Shown one piece after another: positions 7,398 to 17,443 of a DNA stretch of 37,926 bases (position 1 is its first letter; each line of letters begins with the position of its first letter). Source of the stretch: an uncultured Opitutia bacterium (lineage in GTDB: Bacteria; Verrucomicrobiota; Verrucomicrobiia; Opitutales; Opitutaceae). Both the position numbers and the translations under genes were made by a program. Location: contig CAIJFT010000019.1 in assembly GCA_903820035.1 (NCBI GenBank), forward strand, positions 1 to 37,926, written 5' to 3'. The notes beneath the pieces were generated by a model. The model was not told where the DNA came from and ran no database searches. It saw only the letters and a program-made list of their open reading frames with translations.

Positions 7398-8126
7398 TCA
7401 GCCCCGGGCCAACGCCAGCAGGTCCGGCAGTTCGACGCGCTTTTCGTAGAGGGCCTTGCCGACGATGACACCGTCGAGATTGGCGTAGCGCTTGCCCAGC
7501 TCCGCCAACTGCACGACATCCTCGCGCCGGCTAACACCGCCGCTCGCGATGATGCGAATTTTTCCAACCTGCAGCATGGCCTCCTGGGCGGCGAAATTCG
7601 GGCCCGTCAGCATCCCGTCGGTGCCGATGTCGGTGTAGATGAGCGTCTGCACACCCAGGACATCCATCCGCTTCGCCATCATGCTCGCACGGGTGCCGGT
7701 GGTGTCGACCCAGCCCTTCACGGCGACAAATCCGTTCTTGGCGTCGATCCCGACCGCCACCCGCGCGCCAAAGGCCTGCACCAATTCGCCCACAAAGGCT
7801 TCGCTCTCCGCCGCGCGTGTTCCGAGGACAACCCGGCTCACGCCAAAGCCCAGCGCCCGCTCGACGGCGGCGCGGGTGCGCAACCCGCCCCCCAACTGCA
7901 CCTTCATCCCGCAGGCGATGATGGCCTGCACCGCCGCAAGATTCTGCGGCTCCCCGGCGAAGGCACCGTCGAGGTCCACAACATGCACCCACTCGCTGCC
8001 CGCCGCGCGGAACTCGGCCGCCACCTCGGCGGGGTTCTCGGCGTACACCGTCTGCTGATCGGCGCGCCCCTGCGTCAGCCGCACACAGCGGCCACCCTTG
8101 ATATCGATGGCGGGATAAATCGTCAT
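7398..8126 (-). CDS. hisA: Phosphoribosylformimino-5-aminoimidazole carboxamide ribotide isomerase
   Basis: HisA catalyses the Amadori rearrangement of ProFAR to PRFAR in histidine synthesis. The 242-residue TIM barrel shows both catalytic aspartates in context: IYPAIDIKGGRCVRL (D8) and YTDIGTDGMLTGPN. It also has the phosphate-binding loops LGGGLRTRA and IIASGGVS. Length and start (MTIYPAID at 8126) are standard. No other his gene is in the window. It is convergent with the flavoprotein gene and divergent from the aminopeptidase gene, with 49 bases between starts. Confidence 0.96.
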   Translation of the reverse strand: MTIYPAIDIKGGRCVRLTQGRADQQTVYAENPAEVAAEFRAAGSEWVHVVDLDGAFAGEPQNLAAVQAIIACGMKVQLGGGLRTRAAVERALGFGVSRVVLGTRAAESEAFVGELVQAFGARVAVGIDAKNGFVAVKGWVDTTGTRASMMAKRMDVLGVQTLIYTDIGTDGMLTGPNFAAQEAMLQVGKIRIIASGGVSRREDVVQLAELGKRYANLDGVIVGKALYEKRVELPDLLALARG

Positions 8127-8175
8127 TCGCCAAAAACGTTTTGCGCCGGCACGGGGCAGCGCGAGACTAAAACCC

Positions 8176-9243
8176 ATGTCGACCTACAAAGTCCCCGTCT
8201 TTCTTGCGGAACTGCTCCACGCCCGCTCACCCTCGGGCTACGAAACCGAGGCCCAGGCGGTGTTCGACCGCCACGTAAAGCCCGCTGCCGCCACGTATGA
8301 ACGCGACGCGTTGGGCAACCGGATCGCGACGCTGAATCCCAAGGGCGATCCCGTGCTCATGCTAGCCGGACATATGGACGAACTGGGACTCATCGTAACC
8401 TACGTCAACAAGGACGGGTATCTGTATTTCGACACCATCGGAGGCCACGACCTCAGCATCATCTCCGGCCGGCGCGTGATTCTACAGACGGCGAACGGCC
8501 CCGTGAAGGGCGTGACCGGCAAGCGGGCGATCCATCTCATGGATGACGAAGACCGCAAGAAGGTCCCGAAGAAGCATGAGATCTGGATCGACATCGGCGC
8601 CCGCTCCAAGGCCGAGGCCCTGGAGCGCGTCGGCATCGGCGACGTCGCCACCTACGACCACGAGTTGGAGTTGATCCACGGCAGCGTCGGCGCCGCCCGT
8701 GCTTTCGACAACAAGGTCGGCGCCTACATCGTCGGCGAAACATTGATCAGACTCGCCCGCGGGAAGAAAGGACTTGCCGCCAAAGTGGTCAGCGTCGCCA
8801 CCGCGCAGGAGGAGATCGGCGTCCGCGGGGCCACGACGTCGGCGTATCTGGTTAATCCGCACATCGCGATCGCCGTCGACGTCGGCCACGCCACGGATCA
8901 CCCTGACTGCGACAACCGGCGTTTCGGAGAAACCAAACTCGGGGGCGGCCCGATTCTGTGCCGTGGAGCCAATATCAATCCCAAGGTCTACGACCGCCTG
9001 CTCCGCGCCGCGAAAAAACTCGGCATCCCGTTTCAACTGGAAGCCGATCCGCGCCCCACGGGCACGGACGCCCGTGCAATCCAAATGGGGCGCGGCGGGA
9101 TCGCCACCGGGCTCGTCAGCATTCCGCTCCGCTACATGCATACCCCAAGCGAGATGGTTGACCTGGAGGACGTGGAGCGCTGCGTACAGCTCCTGGTCGA
9201 ATTCGCCAACGGACTCGAAAAGGGCGACTACGCCCACTGGTAA
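8176..9243 (+). CDS. M42 family metallopeptidase (glutamyl aminopeptidase/TET type)
   Basis: This 355-residue protein carries the complete di-metal site of the M42 family: H66 in LAGHMDELG, D178 in AFDNKVGAY, the catalytic pair E212/E213 in ATAQEEIGVRG, D235 in AVDVGHATDHP, and H322 in LRYMHTPSEMV. M42 enzymes are large tetrahedral cytosolic aminopeptidases (TET) that trim peptides; some are annotated as endoglucanase M or cellulase, which is usually a historical mislabel. Substrate preference cannot be read. It is a single gene between the divergent hisA and the convergent clpX. Confidence 0.93.
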   Translation: MSTYKVPVFLAELLHARSPSGYETEAQAVFDRHVKPAAATYERDALGNRIATLNPKGDPVLMLAGHMDELGLIVTYVNKDGYLYFDTIGGHDLSIISGRRVILQTANGPVKGVTGKRAIHLMDDEDRKKVPKKHEIWIDIGARSKAEALERVGIGDVATYDHELELIHGSVGAARAFDNKVGAYIVGETLIRLARGKKGLAAKVVSVATAQEEIGVRGATTSAYLVNPHIAIAVDVGHATDHPDCDNRRFGETKLGGGPILCRGANINPKVYDRLLRAAKKLGIPFQLEADPRPTGTDARAIQMGRGGIATGLVSIPLRYMHTPSEMVDLEDVERCVQLLVEFANGLEKGDYAHW

Positions 9244-9270
9244 AGCCCCGGAGGCGCTGCGCCGGTTGCT

Positions 9271-9340
9271 AGTGGCAGGTTGAAGATTAAGGAAGGCGGA
9301 AGTACAAACGCTACCGGTCGCCGTCTTTCAACCGCCAGCT
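9271..9340. repeat. Imperfect inverted repeat between aminopeptidase and clpX genes
   Basis: Arm agtggcaggttgaag (9271-9285) faces ctttcaaccgccagct (9325-9340), complementary apart from two bulged bases and one mismatch. It shares the ctttcaacc core with the element at 7301-7384 and likewise fills a convergent gap, so it may end both the M42 gene and the tig-clpP-clpX operon. Confidence 0.55.
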
Positions 9341-9367
9341 TTCACCGCACAATCGGCCGACGGGCCC

Positions 9368-10660
9368 CTACGCCGCGTCCTGCTTGGACTCGGCCTTGGC
9401 AATGCGCCGCAGGGTCGGTTTGCGCCGTCCGGCCACCACTGCGGCGTCGATGACGACCTCAGCAATATCGTCGCGCTGCGGGAGTTCATACATCACTTCC
9501 AGCATCAAATTCTCCATGATCGCACGCAGCGCCCGCGCGCCGGTCTTGAGTTCGATGGCCTTGGCGGCGATCGCCTTGATCGCATCCGGAGTCAACCGAA
9601 GGCGGGCCCCGTCCATGGCGAAGAGCTTGGCGTACTGCTTCACCATTGAATTCTTGGTGCGCAGCAGAATTTTCTCGAGGTCGGCGATGGCCAACTGATC
9701 GAGCACCGATACGACCGGGAGACGACCGATGAACTCGGGGATCATCCCGAAGCGGATGAGATCCTCCGGGGCGAGCGACTTCATCATCAGCTCGGGCTTA
9801 ACGGCCGCCTCGTGCTGGGAGGAAATCGCGGAGAACCCGAGGCTGCGGCTGCCAAGGCGGCGCTGCACAATCGCGTCGAGACCGACGAAGGCCCCGCCGC
9901 ACACAAACAGGATGTTCGACGTGTTGATCTGGATGTATTCTTGGTTTGGATGCTTGCGGCCGCCCTGCGGCGGAACGTTGCACGTCGTCCCTTCCAGGAT
10001 TTTCAAGAGCGCCTGCTGCACCCCTTCGCCCGAAACGTCGCGGGTGATCGAAACATTCTCGGTCTTGCGCCCGATCTTGTCGATTTCGTCGATGTAAATG
10101 ATGCCGCACTCGGCTTTCTTGACGTCGTAGTTCGCCGCCTGGAGTAAACGCAGGACCACGTTCTCCACATCCTCGCCGACGTAACCGGCCTCGGTCAGGG
10201 TTGTCGCGTCGGAGATCGCGAAAGGCACATCCAAAATCTTGGCCAGTGTCCGCGCCAGCAGGGTCTTGCCCGAGCCGGTCGGACCAAGGAGCAGAATATT
10301 GCTCTTCTCCACCTCGACCTCGTTGAACTCCGGTGAAATCGCGGCGCCGTCCTTGCTCTGACCGGAGTCGAACATCAAGCGCTTGTAATGATTGTACACC
10401 GCGACCGAGAGCACCTTCTTGGCGTGGTCCTGGCCGATAACAAAATCGTCGAGTGACTTCTTGATTTCCGACGGCTTGACCAAACGGAACGCGGGCTTTG
10501 CCTCCACCGCCGGCACCTTGACCTCCCGGTCGATGATCGTCTTGCAGACGTTGACGCAGGAGTCGCAAATGTAGACGCCGGGACCCGCGATGATTTTCTT
10601 AACCTCGGCCTGCGACTTACCGCAGAAGGAGCAGAGGGTCATGCGGGCGGATTTGGCCAT
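9368..10660 (-). CDS. clpX: ATP-dependent Clp protease ATP-binding subunit ClpX
   Basis: ClpX is the hexameric AAA+ unfoldase that feeds tagged proteins into ClpP. The 430-residue product has the N-terminal zinc-binding domain (C10/C13 and C32/C35), Walker [12 protein letters not shown], the [10 protein letters not shown] pore loop, Walker B with [10 protein letters not shown], an LGF tripeptide near residue 270 that would dock to ClpP, the FIGRLPV box, and a sensor 2 motif with KTGARALR. Length is normal. It follows clpP on the minus strand after 105 bases. A GGAG lies only two bases before the ATG, closer than usual. Confidence 0.98.
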   Translation of the reverse strand: MAKSARMTLCSFCGKSQAEVKKIIAGPGVYICDSCVNVCKTIIDREVKVPAVEAKPAFRLVKPSEIKKSLDDFVIGQDHAKKVLSVAVYNHYKRLMFDSGQSKDGAAISPEFNEVEVEKSNILLLGPTGSGKTLLARTLAKILDVPFAISDATTLTEAGYVGEDVENVVLRLLQAANYDVKKAECGIIYIDEIDKIGRKTENVSITRDVSGEGVQQALLKILEGTTCNVPPQGGRKHPNQEYIQINTSNILFVCGGAFVGLDAIVQRRLGSRSLGFSAISSQHEAAVKPELMMKSLAPEDLIRFGMIPEFIGRLPVVSVLDQLAIADLEKILLRTKNSMVKQYAKLFAMDGARLRLTPDAIKAIAAKAIELKTGARALRAIMENLMLEVMYELPQRDDIAEVVIDAAVVAGRRKPTLRRIAKAESKQDAA

Positions 10661-10765
10661 GACTCCAACTTGATGCTGGCGACCACTCTGTCGAGCCGCG
10701 ATTGGCTCGAGATAGTACGCAAAAACTCTGTTTTACCGCCCGAATAAATGCGCGGGCCAGCCCTC

Positions 10766-11383
10766 TCAGGCGGCGGTTTGCACCACGGCCTGCGCTTCCC
10801 GAGTGGAGGCCACGACGTGGTCGACGATCCCGTACTCTTTCGCCTCCGGCGCACTCAAGTAGTAGTCACGGTCGGAGTCTTTCTCAATCTGGGCCGGGGT
10901 CTTGCCGGTGTGGCGCGAAATGGCCTCGTTCAAGGTCTTGCGCCACCGCAGGATTTCCCGTGCGGCAATGGCTATGTCCGAAGTCTGACCGCCGGCGCCA
11001 CCGCTGGGCTGGTGGATCATGACGCGACTGTTGGGCAGAGCGAAGCGCTTGCCCTTCGTCCCGGCAGCGAGGAGCACGGTGCTCATGCTTGCCGCCATAC
11101 CGATGCAGTAGGTGACGATGTCACACTGCAGGAAATGCATCGTATCATAGATGGCCATCCCGCCCGTCACCACCCCACCCGGTGAATTGATGTAGAGGTG
11201 GATGTCCTTCTTGGAGTCCTCCATCTGCAAATAGAGCATCTGTGCGATCACGAGATTCGCGACGACATCATCAATCGGCGTGCCGATGAAGATAATGCGA
11301 TCCTTGAGGAGCCGCGAATAGATGTCCATCGACCGCTCGCCGCGGCCGGTGTTTTCGAGAACGATGGGAACGTAGTAGCTCAC
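10766..11383 (-). CDS. clpP: ATP-dependent Clp protease proteolytic subunit ClpP
   Basis: This 205-residue serine protease forms the double heptameric chamber that partners ClpX. The catalytic triad is visible: S99 in [16 protein letters not shown]124 in [10 protein letters not shown], and D173 in [11 protein letters not shown]. The serine motif is slightly unusual (GMAASMS, where GQAASMG is common). YINSPGG is the oxyanion-strand signature. It starts with GTG at 11383, 25 bases after the trigger-factor stop, with no clear Shine-Dalgarno, so translation may be coupled to tig. Confidence 0.97.
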   Translation of the reverse strand: MSYYVPIVLENTGRGERSMDIYSRLLKDRIIFIGTPIDDVVANLVIAQMLYLQMEDSKKDIHLYINSPGGVVTGGMAIYDTMHFLQCDIVTYCIGMAASMSTVLLAAGTKGKRFALPNSRVMIHQPSGGAGGQTSDIAIAAREILRWRKTLNEAISRHTGKTPAQIEKDSDRDYYLSAPEAKEYGIVDHVVASTREAQAVVQTAA

Positions 11384-11408
11384 AGGATGCAGGTGATATG
11401 GGTGCCGC

Positions 11409-12773
11409 TCAGGCCGACGGGGCCACTGTCTTCACCTTAGCCTTGGACACGAGATAATCAACCGCCTTGTCGAAAATGATCGTCTGCTGCACGGAGCGCA
11501 GCTGCTCACGGTCGGCGCCAAGGGCCTTCGCCAGCTTATCCGGCTTCTGCCCGGAACGCATCGCCTCACGGTAAATAAAGTTATTCAGGTCGTCGTTGGA
11601 GATCTCGACCTTTTCCTTCTCTGCGATCTTGGCGAGGATAAGCTGAACCTTGACGCGACTGGTCGCCGCCTTACGCGCCCCTTCGAAGAGCTCTTTCTTG
11701 TCCTTCTCAAACTGCTCCTGCGGTACGCCGCGGCGCATTTGCTCCTCAATGAACTGCCGCAGAACCCCCTGCGTCTCGGCTTCCACGAGTGAATCCGGCA
11801 CCGCGAAATCAACCTTAGCGGAAAGTTGCTCCGTGATCTGCCGGCGCTGCGCGGAGCGGTTTTCGTAATCCTTCTGCATCTTCAGATTGTTCCGGACCTG
11901 GGCCTGGAGGCCGGCCAGATCATCCACCTGCTGCGCCTTGAAAAACTCGGTATTAAGCTCAGGCAAAACGCGCTCACGCACCTCGTGAATCTCCACGGCA
12001 TATACGGCCGCCTTGCCGGCCAGCGCTGGCACCGCGGCGAACTCGGCGGGGAAGGAGATCGAAACGTCTTTCTTATCCCCGGTCTTGAGACCGGACAACT
12101 GTAGGCCGAGACCGGGAATCACGCCCTCATTGGCGCCTTCAACTTCTTCCCAGGTCTGCGGAACCTTGCCGTAGAGCTGCTTATCCGGCGCCAGATCGGT
12201 GATCGCCTTGCCGTCAATCGTGCCTTCGTAGGCCAACTTCACATAGTCACCCTTCTGGGCCGGACGGTCCGCGGCCTTGAAATCGGCGCGCTCCGAGCGC
12301 AGTCCTTGGATGATGTTCTCAATCTCTGCGTCGGTCGGGTCGGTCGGGGCCACCTCGGTCTCGAGGTTGCCGTAATCGGGCAACTCAAACTCGGGGCGGA
12401 CATCGAGCGTGATGGTAACGATGGCGACCGAGCCGGTCGCGATCGGGCCGTCCTCGACATTCACCACGTTCAGAACATCCAGCTTCTCTTTTTCCATGGC
12501 GCTGCGATACGCCTTGGCGACGACCTTCTGCTTGAATTCCTCGGCAATCTCCTTGCTGAAGCGCTTGGCCACCATGGCCAAAGGCGCTTTGCCGGCGCGA
12601 AAGCCAGGGATACGCGCCATCTTGCCGATCTCGCCAACGACGGCTTTATGCTCGGCGTCGACTTCGCTCGGATCGAGCGTCACGACGAGGCTTTTGCGGG
12701 TGGCGGAGACGTGATTGATTTGGACGTTCACAGCGGAAAATTCAGAGCGGTTCGTTGTTAAAGAATCGGTCAC
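11409..12773 (-). CDS. tig: Trigger factor chaperone (peptidyl-prolyl isomerase)
   Basis: Trigger factor binds the ribosome exit tunnel and shields nascent chains. The 454-residue product has the N-terminal ribosome-docking domain with the signature [16 protein letters not shown], a central FKBP-like PPIase domain ([17 protein letters not shown]), and a long helical C-terminal domain ending with a KAKVK-rich tail. It uses a GTG start at 12773 with GGAG six bases upstream. It heads the tig-clpP-clpX operon, a classical order. It is divergent from the TsaB-like gene, so promoters for both should lie in 12774-12854. Confidence 0.96.
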   Translation of the reverse strand: MTDSLTTNRSEFSAVNVQINHVSATRKSLVVTLDPSEVDAEHKAVVGEIGKMARIPGFRAGKAPLAMVAKRFSKEIAEEFKQKVVAKAYRSAMEKEKLDVLNVVNVEDGPIATGSVAIVTITLDVRPEFELPDYGNLETEVAPTDPTDAEIENIIQGLRSERADFKAADRPAQKGDYVKLAYEGTIDGKAITDLAPDKQLYGKVPQTWEEVEGANEGVIPGLGLQLSGLKTGDKKDVSISFPAEFAAVPALAGKAAVYAVEIHEVRERVLPELNTEFFKAQQVDDLAGLQAQVRNNLKMQKDYENRSAQRRQITEQLSAKVDFAVPDSLVEAETQGVLRQFIEEQMRRGVPQEQFEKDKKELFEGARKAATSRVKVQLILAKIAEKEKVEISNDDLNNFIYREAMRSGQKPDKLAKALGADREQLRSVQQTIIFDKAVDYLVSKAKVKTVAPSA

Positions 12774-12854
12774 GCTACGCTCCGAGGTGTGCCGGTCAAT
12801 GACGGATTCTGCACGCTTGCTAGCGGCGACCCGGCCCCGTTCGCTGGCAGGCCG

Positions 12855-13481
12855 ATGCCCAGCTTTCGCGAAGTCAGCGACTCCTCCAACGTCCTCATAA
12901 TCGACGCGGCCTCAGCCCTGATCCAAGTTGGGTTTCTGACGACGGGAGGCGAGGCGCGCTGGTCCTCCAGTGCGGAGGAGTCAGGCGTCGGTATATTCCA
13001 GTGCTTGGAGTCGCTGCGCATCGCACCACTCGACGCCGGTACACTTATTTTCTGCGAAGGCCCGGGATCCGTTCTCGGCATCCGCACCGCCGCGATGGCC
13101 ATCCGAACGTGGGGTGTCATGCGCCCAGCTCGAGTGCTCTCCTACCTCAGTCTCGCCTTGGTGGCTCATGCAGCAAAAGACCCCGCGTTAACGGTAATCG
13201 CAGACGCGCGCCGTGAATGTTGGCATCAGTATACGATGGCTGGAGGTTTGGTCCGCGTCGAAGCGTCTGCCCTAAACGGGAAACTGCGGATGCCCGAAAA
13301 TTTCCGGCACTGGTCGGCGCTGCCCCCCGGGGTTGAAATCGTTCCCTACCGATTGTCTGAACTGATTCCTGCTGTCGGCGAACTCGACCTCTTACGCGAA
13401 TGCCCCGAACCGGATGCCTTCCTCCACGAAGAACCCAGCTACGTGACGTGGGTGCCCAAGATCCACCGTGCCCCACTCTAA
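12855..13481 (+). CDS. TsaB-like protein of tRNA t6A modification (divergent)
   Basis: The 208-residue protein resembles TsaB, the ASKHA-fold dimerisation partner of TsaD in making N6-threonylcarbamoyladenosine on tRNAs. Support comes from the N-terminal strand NVLIIDAASALIQVGF and the motif FCEGPGSVLGIRTAAMAIRTW, equivalent to GPGSFTGLRIG of TsaB. The Phe-Thr of that motif is replaced by Val-Leu, and the C-terminal half is hard to match, so it is a divergent member. I placed the start at the ATG at 12855 (MPSFREV), since 22 extra in-frame residues from 12789 lack family likeness. TsaC, TsaD and TsaE are not nearby. Confidence 0.68.
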   Translation: MPSFREVSDSSNVLIIDAASALIQVGFLTTGGEARWSSSAEESGVGIFQCLESLRIAPLDAGTLIFCEGPGSVLGIRTAAMAIRTWGVMRPARVLSYLSLALVAHAAKDPALTVIADARRECWHQYTMAGGLVRVEASALNGKLRMPENFRHWSALPPGVEIVPYRLSELIPAVGELDLLRECPEPDAFLHEEPSYVTWVPKIHRAPL

Positions 13482-13883
13482 CCCACCTCGATTCAGGCCC
13501 GCTGATTCGAAGATTTAGATCGGACCAGCGCGCCAAGATTACCCGTCGGTCATCGGCAAGCGCCTACGTATTTGGCAGCAGCGAGATAGGGGGTCGTCCC
13601 GCGTTGCGCCCCGAATGCGGCGCCAACACGGTTCGGCCGCAGATGCAGCCGATGCCAACGAGATTCGATCGCGACCTCCGACCGTCGAAGACAGCCCGAT
13701 TCATTCGGGGCGTTTGCAACTACGCGGCAACTGCATTCCCTTCCTGTCTGCGGCTGATGCAAACAGGCAAGCTCGGCCGCCCCCTATTTCCCGCCGGGCA
13801 TTGACGGGACATTACGCCAACGAAATGTCGGCCGCCCCTCGTTTGTGACAGGGGCGGCCTCTTCGTCTACCAAGCGGCGCGAA
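13482..13883. other. 402-base non-coding gap between convergent tsaB-like and ugd genes
   Basis: No credible protein gene is seen: the open frames here are short, Arg- and Pro-rich, and lack family motifs. The right end holds a strong hairpin (13830-13859). A second copy of its left arm with one extra C, ggccgccccct, lies at 13775-13785, so two alternative stems with the same right arm are possible. Nothing else in 13482-13770 stands out. Confidence 0.6.
13830..13859 (-). terminator. Perfect 10-bp hairpin, probable terminator of ugd
   Basis: GGCCGCCCCT (13830-13839) pairs perfectly with AGGGGCGGCC (13850-13859) around a 10-base loop. It lies 24 bases beyond the ugd stop codon. The minus-strand sequence that follows (GACATTTCG) is only weakly T-rich, so it may work in both directions or with help from Rho. 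Confidence 0.65.
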
Positions 13884-15245
13884 CTAACGGCCGATACCGG
13901 ACGCACGGAATCCGATTTCGCGCAATTTCGGCAGGTCGAGTATGTTGCGGCCGTCGAATATAAACGCGGGCTGCTGCATATCTTCGAAGATTTTCCGAAA
14001 ATCCAGCGTCTTAAACTCATCCCACTCGGTCGCTACAATCAGGGCATGGGCACCGCGTGCCGCTTCATAGGCGGACGAGGCCACGGCCAAGCGCGGATCG
14101 GAGGCTGCACCCTTACCGAGGACATCGATCTGGATTTCCGCGGCCGGAACCTTGGGATCGTAAACCACCACTTTCGCCTGCTCGGAAATCAGATCACGAC
14201 ACACTGAGATCGCCGCCGACTCGCGGGTGTCGTTGGTATCTTTTTTGAAGGCAAACCCGAGCACCGCGATCCTCTTGTCGGCAACGGTATTGAACATCGA
14301 ACGAACCACTCGATTGGCAAAGCGCCGTTTCTGCCAGTCGTTGATCCCGACGACGCTTTCCCAATACCGGGCGACTTCGGGCAGGCCGAAATGCTCGCAG
14401 AGATAGACAAGGTTCAGGATGTCCTTCTGGAAGCAGGACCCGCCGAAGCCAACCGAAGCTTTCAGGAACTTGGGGCCGATTCGGGAATCCTTGCCGATGG
14501 CGTTGGCCACCTCATCGACATCCGCGCCGGTGACCTCACACAGGGCGGAGATCGAATTGATCGAGGAGATGCGCTGCGCGAGAAAAGCATTGGCCACCAA
14601 CTTGGAAAGCTCCGAAGACCACAGGTTGGTTGTGATGATCCGCTCGCGCGGAACCCACTCCGCGTAGACGGAAACCAGCTTCTGAATCGCCGCCTCGCCG
14701 CCGGGCGTACGCTCGCCGCCGATCAGCACGCGATCCGGCGCCTGCAGATCGACAATCGCCGTCCCTTCGGCCAGAAACTCGGGATTCGAGAGCACCTCGA
14801 ATTTATGCCCTCCCGCGTTCGCGGCGAGGATCTCCTTAATCGTCTCGGCTGTCTTCACGGGGATCGTCGACTTCTCGACGATGATCTTCGGGCCATTTGC
14901 ATGCTCGGCGATCGTGCGGGCGACCGATTCGATGAATCGCAGGTCGGCGGCGCGCCCCGCTCCCACGCCATAAGTCTTGGTGGGCGTGTTGACGGCGACA
15001 AAAATGATATCTGCCGCCTTGATTCCCCCGGCGACGTCCGTCGAAAAGTGAAGATTCCGGCCGCGGGTTTGCTTCACCACATCATCTAGTCCAGGCTCAT
15101 AAATCGGCAGCGTGTCGGAGTTCCAAGCGGCAATCCTCGTCGCGTTCATGTCGACCACACGAACCTCAATATGGGGCGCCTTTAGGGCGATCATCGCCAT
15201 CGTTGGGCCGCCCACGTAACCCGCACCAATACAACAGATTTTCAT
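13884..15245 (-). CDS. ugd: UDP-glucose 6-dehydrogenase, animal-like type
   Basis: This enzyme oxidises UDP-glucose twice with NAD+ to UDP-glucuronate, a precursor for capsule, exopolysaccharide or LPS sugars. The 453-residue product has the N-terminal Rossmann motif [17 protein letters not shown], the sequence [17 protein letters not shown], the Glu-bearing [11 protein letters not shown], and the catalytic cysteine C271 in [18 protein letters not shown], followed by the C-terminal UDP-binding domain with [15 protein letters not shown]. Many stretches agree with human UGDH as I recall it (for example [20 protein letters not shown] and EVARYW), and C271 would match human C276. Such eukaryote-like forms are known in bacteria. 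It stands alone between two terminators. Confidence 0.96.
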   Translation of the reverse strand: MKICCIGAGYVGGPTMAMIALKAPHIEVRVVDMNATRIAAWNSDTLPIYEPGLDDVVKQTRGRNLHFSTDVAGGIKAADIIFVAVNTPTKTYGVGAGRAADLRFIESVARTIAEHANGPKIIVEKSTIPVKTAETIKEILAANAGGHKFEVLSNPEFLAEGTAIVDLQAPDRVLIGGERTPGGEAAIQKLVSVYAEWVPRERIITTNLWSSELSKLVANAFLAQRISSINSISALCEVTGADVDEVANAIGKDSRIGPKFLKASVGFGGSCFQKDILNLVYLCEHFGLPEVARYWESVVGINDWQKRRFANRVVRSMFNTVADKRIAVLGFAFKKDTNDTRESAAISVCRDLISEQAKVVVYDPKVPAAEIQIDVLGKGAASDPRLAVASSAYEAARGAHALIVATEWDEFKTLDFRKIFEDMQQPAFIFDGRNILDLPKLREIGFRASGIGR

Positions 15246-15302
15246 ACGATAACTTTTAGCTGAGCAGACCGCCGATGGCTTCCAAGCCGGAATGATACCA
15301 AC

Positions 15303-15329
15303 AAAAAGAGCGGTCAGTACGACCGCTCT
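15303..15329 (-). terminator. Rho-independent terminator of ftsH
   Basis: On the minus strand AGAGCGGTC (15329-15321) pairs perfectly with GACCGCTCT (15315-15307) around a 5-base loop and is followed by TTTTTG. It lies 31 bases beyond the ftsH stop and before the ugd start, separating the two transcription units. Confidence 0.92.
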
Positions 15330-15359
15330 CGATTAATACAAAGGGACACCTGCCACCGC

Positions 15360-17375
15360 TCAGGCCGGGTTGGGGGCCGTGGCCGGTCCGATCGGCGGCT
15401 CAGCGGTTACCGCCTTGTCCGGGGATTTTTTCCCAGCGCCGGAATCGGAATCCGCAATCTTGGGCGGCACCGCCGCCAGTATCGGAGAGCGAATTTCGCC
15501 GAACTGCAGGACTTCGAGGACATGCTTGCCGTCGATCGTCTCGTGCTCGAGCAGCGCCTCAGCGATCTTGTCGAGCGCGGGGCGGTGTTCCGAGATGATC
15601 TTCCGGGCGCGCTCATGCTCGCCCTCGATGATGCGATGAATCTCGTCGTCGATCCGGCGCGCCGTCTCCTCGGAAACGTTTTCGTTCCGAGTAATTTCAC
15701 GGCCGAGGAACACGGTATCATGGTGATCCCCGAAAGCGATGGGACCAAGCGGGCTCATACCCCAGTCGCAGACCATGTGCCGGGCAATCTTGGTGATCTG
15801 TTTGATGTCACCGGCCGCTCCGCTGGAGATGTCGCCCAAAACCAACTCCTCCGCGATCCGGCCGCCCAGGCCCATGGCGATCTGATTCAGCATGCGCTTC
15901 TTCGCATGGGTCAGGATATCCTTTTTCGGAATAAACATCGTGCTACCCAGGCTGCGCCCGCGAGGAATAATGGTAACCTTGTGCACCGGCATGTGGCCGT
16001 CGTCCAATACGCCTTGGATCAACGCATGCCCGGCCTCGTGGTAAGCGGTCAGCTTCTTTTCCTCGTCGTCCATCAACCGGCGCCGCTCCCGACCGAACTG
16101 AACCTTCTCTCGGGCGTCATCGACGTCGATCATTTCGACCTTCTTCTTGCCACGACGGGCCGCCAATAGCGCCGCCTCGTTAAGGAGGTTAGCCAACTCC
16201 GCACCCGAAAGGCCGGGGGTGCCGCGCGCGATGACCTGAAGGTCAACGTTTTCGCCAAGGCTCACCTTCTTGGCGTGCACGCGCAGAATCTGCTCGCGGC
16301 CGTTCAAGTCCGGCAGGTCGACAAAGATCTGGCGGTCGAAGCGACCGGGACGCAGCAGCGCGCTATCGAGCACATCGGGGCGATTCGTCGCCGCGATAAT
16401 GATCACCCCTTCAGTGGTGTCGAAACCGTCCATCTCGACGAGCAACGAGTTCAATGTCTGCTCCCGCTCATCATTGCCGCCGCCCAAGCCGGCGCCGCGT
16501 TGGCGTCCGACGGCGTCGATTTCGTCGATGAAAATCAGGCAAGGCGCGCTTTTGCGGCCCTGCTCGAACATGTCGCGGACCCGGCTCGCGCCGACACCGA
16601 CGAACATCTCAACAAAGTCAGAACCCGAGATGCTGAAAAACGGGACGTCGGCCTCGCCGGCGACTGCCTTGGCGAGCAGCGTTTTGCCCGTGCCGGGGGG
16701 GCCGACCATCAAAATACCCTTCGGAATCCGGCCACCCATCTTGGTGAATTTTTTCGGGTCCTTGAGAAACTCGACGACCTCCGAGACTTCTTCCTTCGCC
16801 TCGTCACAGCCGGCGACATCCGCAAAGGTGAGACGATCCCGATCACGCGTGAGCAACTTGGCCCGGCTCTTGCCAAAACTCAGCGCGCCCCGACCCGCCT
16901 GCCGCAGTTGGCGGACGAAGAGAAAATAAAGCAGCCCGATGATGATGACGAACGGAATGACCTGCGCGGCAATCGAAGTAAGCAGCGTCTGGGTCGGCTG
17001 TTCAACGAACGCCTTGGACTGCTGCAAACGCATCATGTTCGCGTCGGTCACGCGGCCCGCGGCCCGGAAGGGGCGATACGCGCTCGACTCGTCCTTGCGA
17101 CTGTTGCCGGTGACCGACTGCCAGTCGCGCCCACCACTCAAGTCGGGGCGTATGATTGCCGGCGGATTGGTCTGGATATTCTTCGCCTCCGCCCGCTCCA
17201 CCACATCCTGAATCGTAAGCGTGTCCGGCTGGGTGCTCATCCCCGGCGTGTAGTAGAGTAAAGCCAGAACCGCGGCGACGAGCGCCAGCCAGAAGATCAG
17301 CATCTTCGGTTGAAAACGATCCGGAGGCTGGTTCTTCAGGGGACGGCGGGATTTCTTGTTTTCGGGTTCGGGCAT
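15360..17375 (-). CDS. ftsH: ATP-dependent zinc metalloprotease FtsH
   Basis: FtsH is the membrane-anchored AAA+ protease that degrades membrane and regulatory proteins. The 671-residue product has two membrane helices (residues about 25-42 and 130-155) flanking a periplasmic domain, then the AAA module with Walker A GPPGTGKT (225-232), Walker [11 protein letters not shown], the FVG pore motif in [16 protein letters not shown], the second region of homology ([19 protein letters not shown]), and the zinc protease motif HEAGH (446-450). The C-terminal tail is Pro/Ala-rich. It follows tilS on the same strand after 68 bases, the widely conserved tilS-ftsH pairing, and has its own terminator. Confidence 0.98.
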   Translation of the reverse strand: MPEPENKKSRRPLKNQPPDRFQPKMLIFWLALVAAVLALLYYTPGMSTQPDTLTIQDVVERAEAKNIQTNPPAIIRPDLSGGRDWQSVTGNSRKDESSAYRPFRAAGRVTDANMMRLQQSKAFVEQPTQTLLTSIAAQVIPFVIIIGLLYFLFVRQLRQAGRGALSFGKSRAKLLTRDRDRLTFADVAGCDEAKEEVSEVVEFLKDPKKFTKMGGRIPKGILMVGPPGTGKTLLAKAVAGEADVPFFSISGSDFVEMFVGVGASRVRDMFEQGRKSAPCLIFIDEIDAVGRQRGAGLGGGNDEREQTLNSLLVEMDGFDTTEGVIIIAATNRPDVLDSALLRPGRFDRQIFVDLPDLNGREQILRVHAKKVSLGENVDLQVIARGTPGLSGAELANLLNEAALLAARRGKKKVEMIDVDDAREKVQFGRERRRLMDDEEKKLTAYHEAGHALIQGVLDDGHMPVHKVTIIPRGRSLGSTMFIPKKDILTHAKKRMLNQIAMGLGGRIAEELVLGDISSGAAGDIKQITKIARHMVCDWGMSPLGPIAFGDHHDTVFLGREITRNENVSEETARRIDDEIHRIIEGEHERARKIISEHRPALDKIAEALLEHETIDGKHVLEVLQFGEIRSPILAAVPPKIADSDSGAGKKSPDKAVTAEPPIGPATAPNPA

Positions 17376-17443
17376 TTAGAGTTGGGACTTGATTCGCACA
17401 GTGGATGTTCCCGACCAGAAGTCAATTGGCTCGCCCTCCTGAA

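Noticed and set aside
13550-13762. 70-codon minus-strand frame in the tsaB-ugd gap
   Set aside because: No motifs, no ribosome binding site, and composition like the surrounding non-coding DNA.
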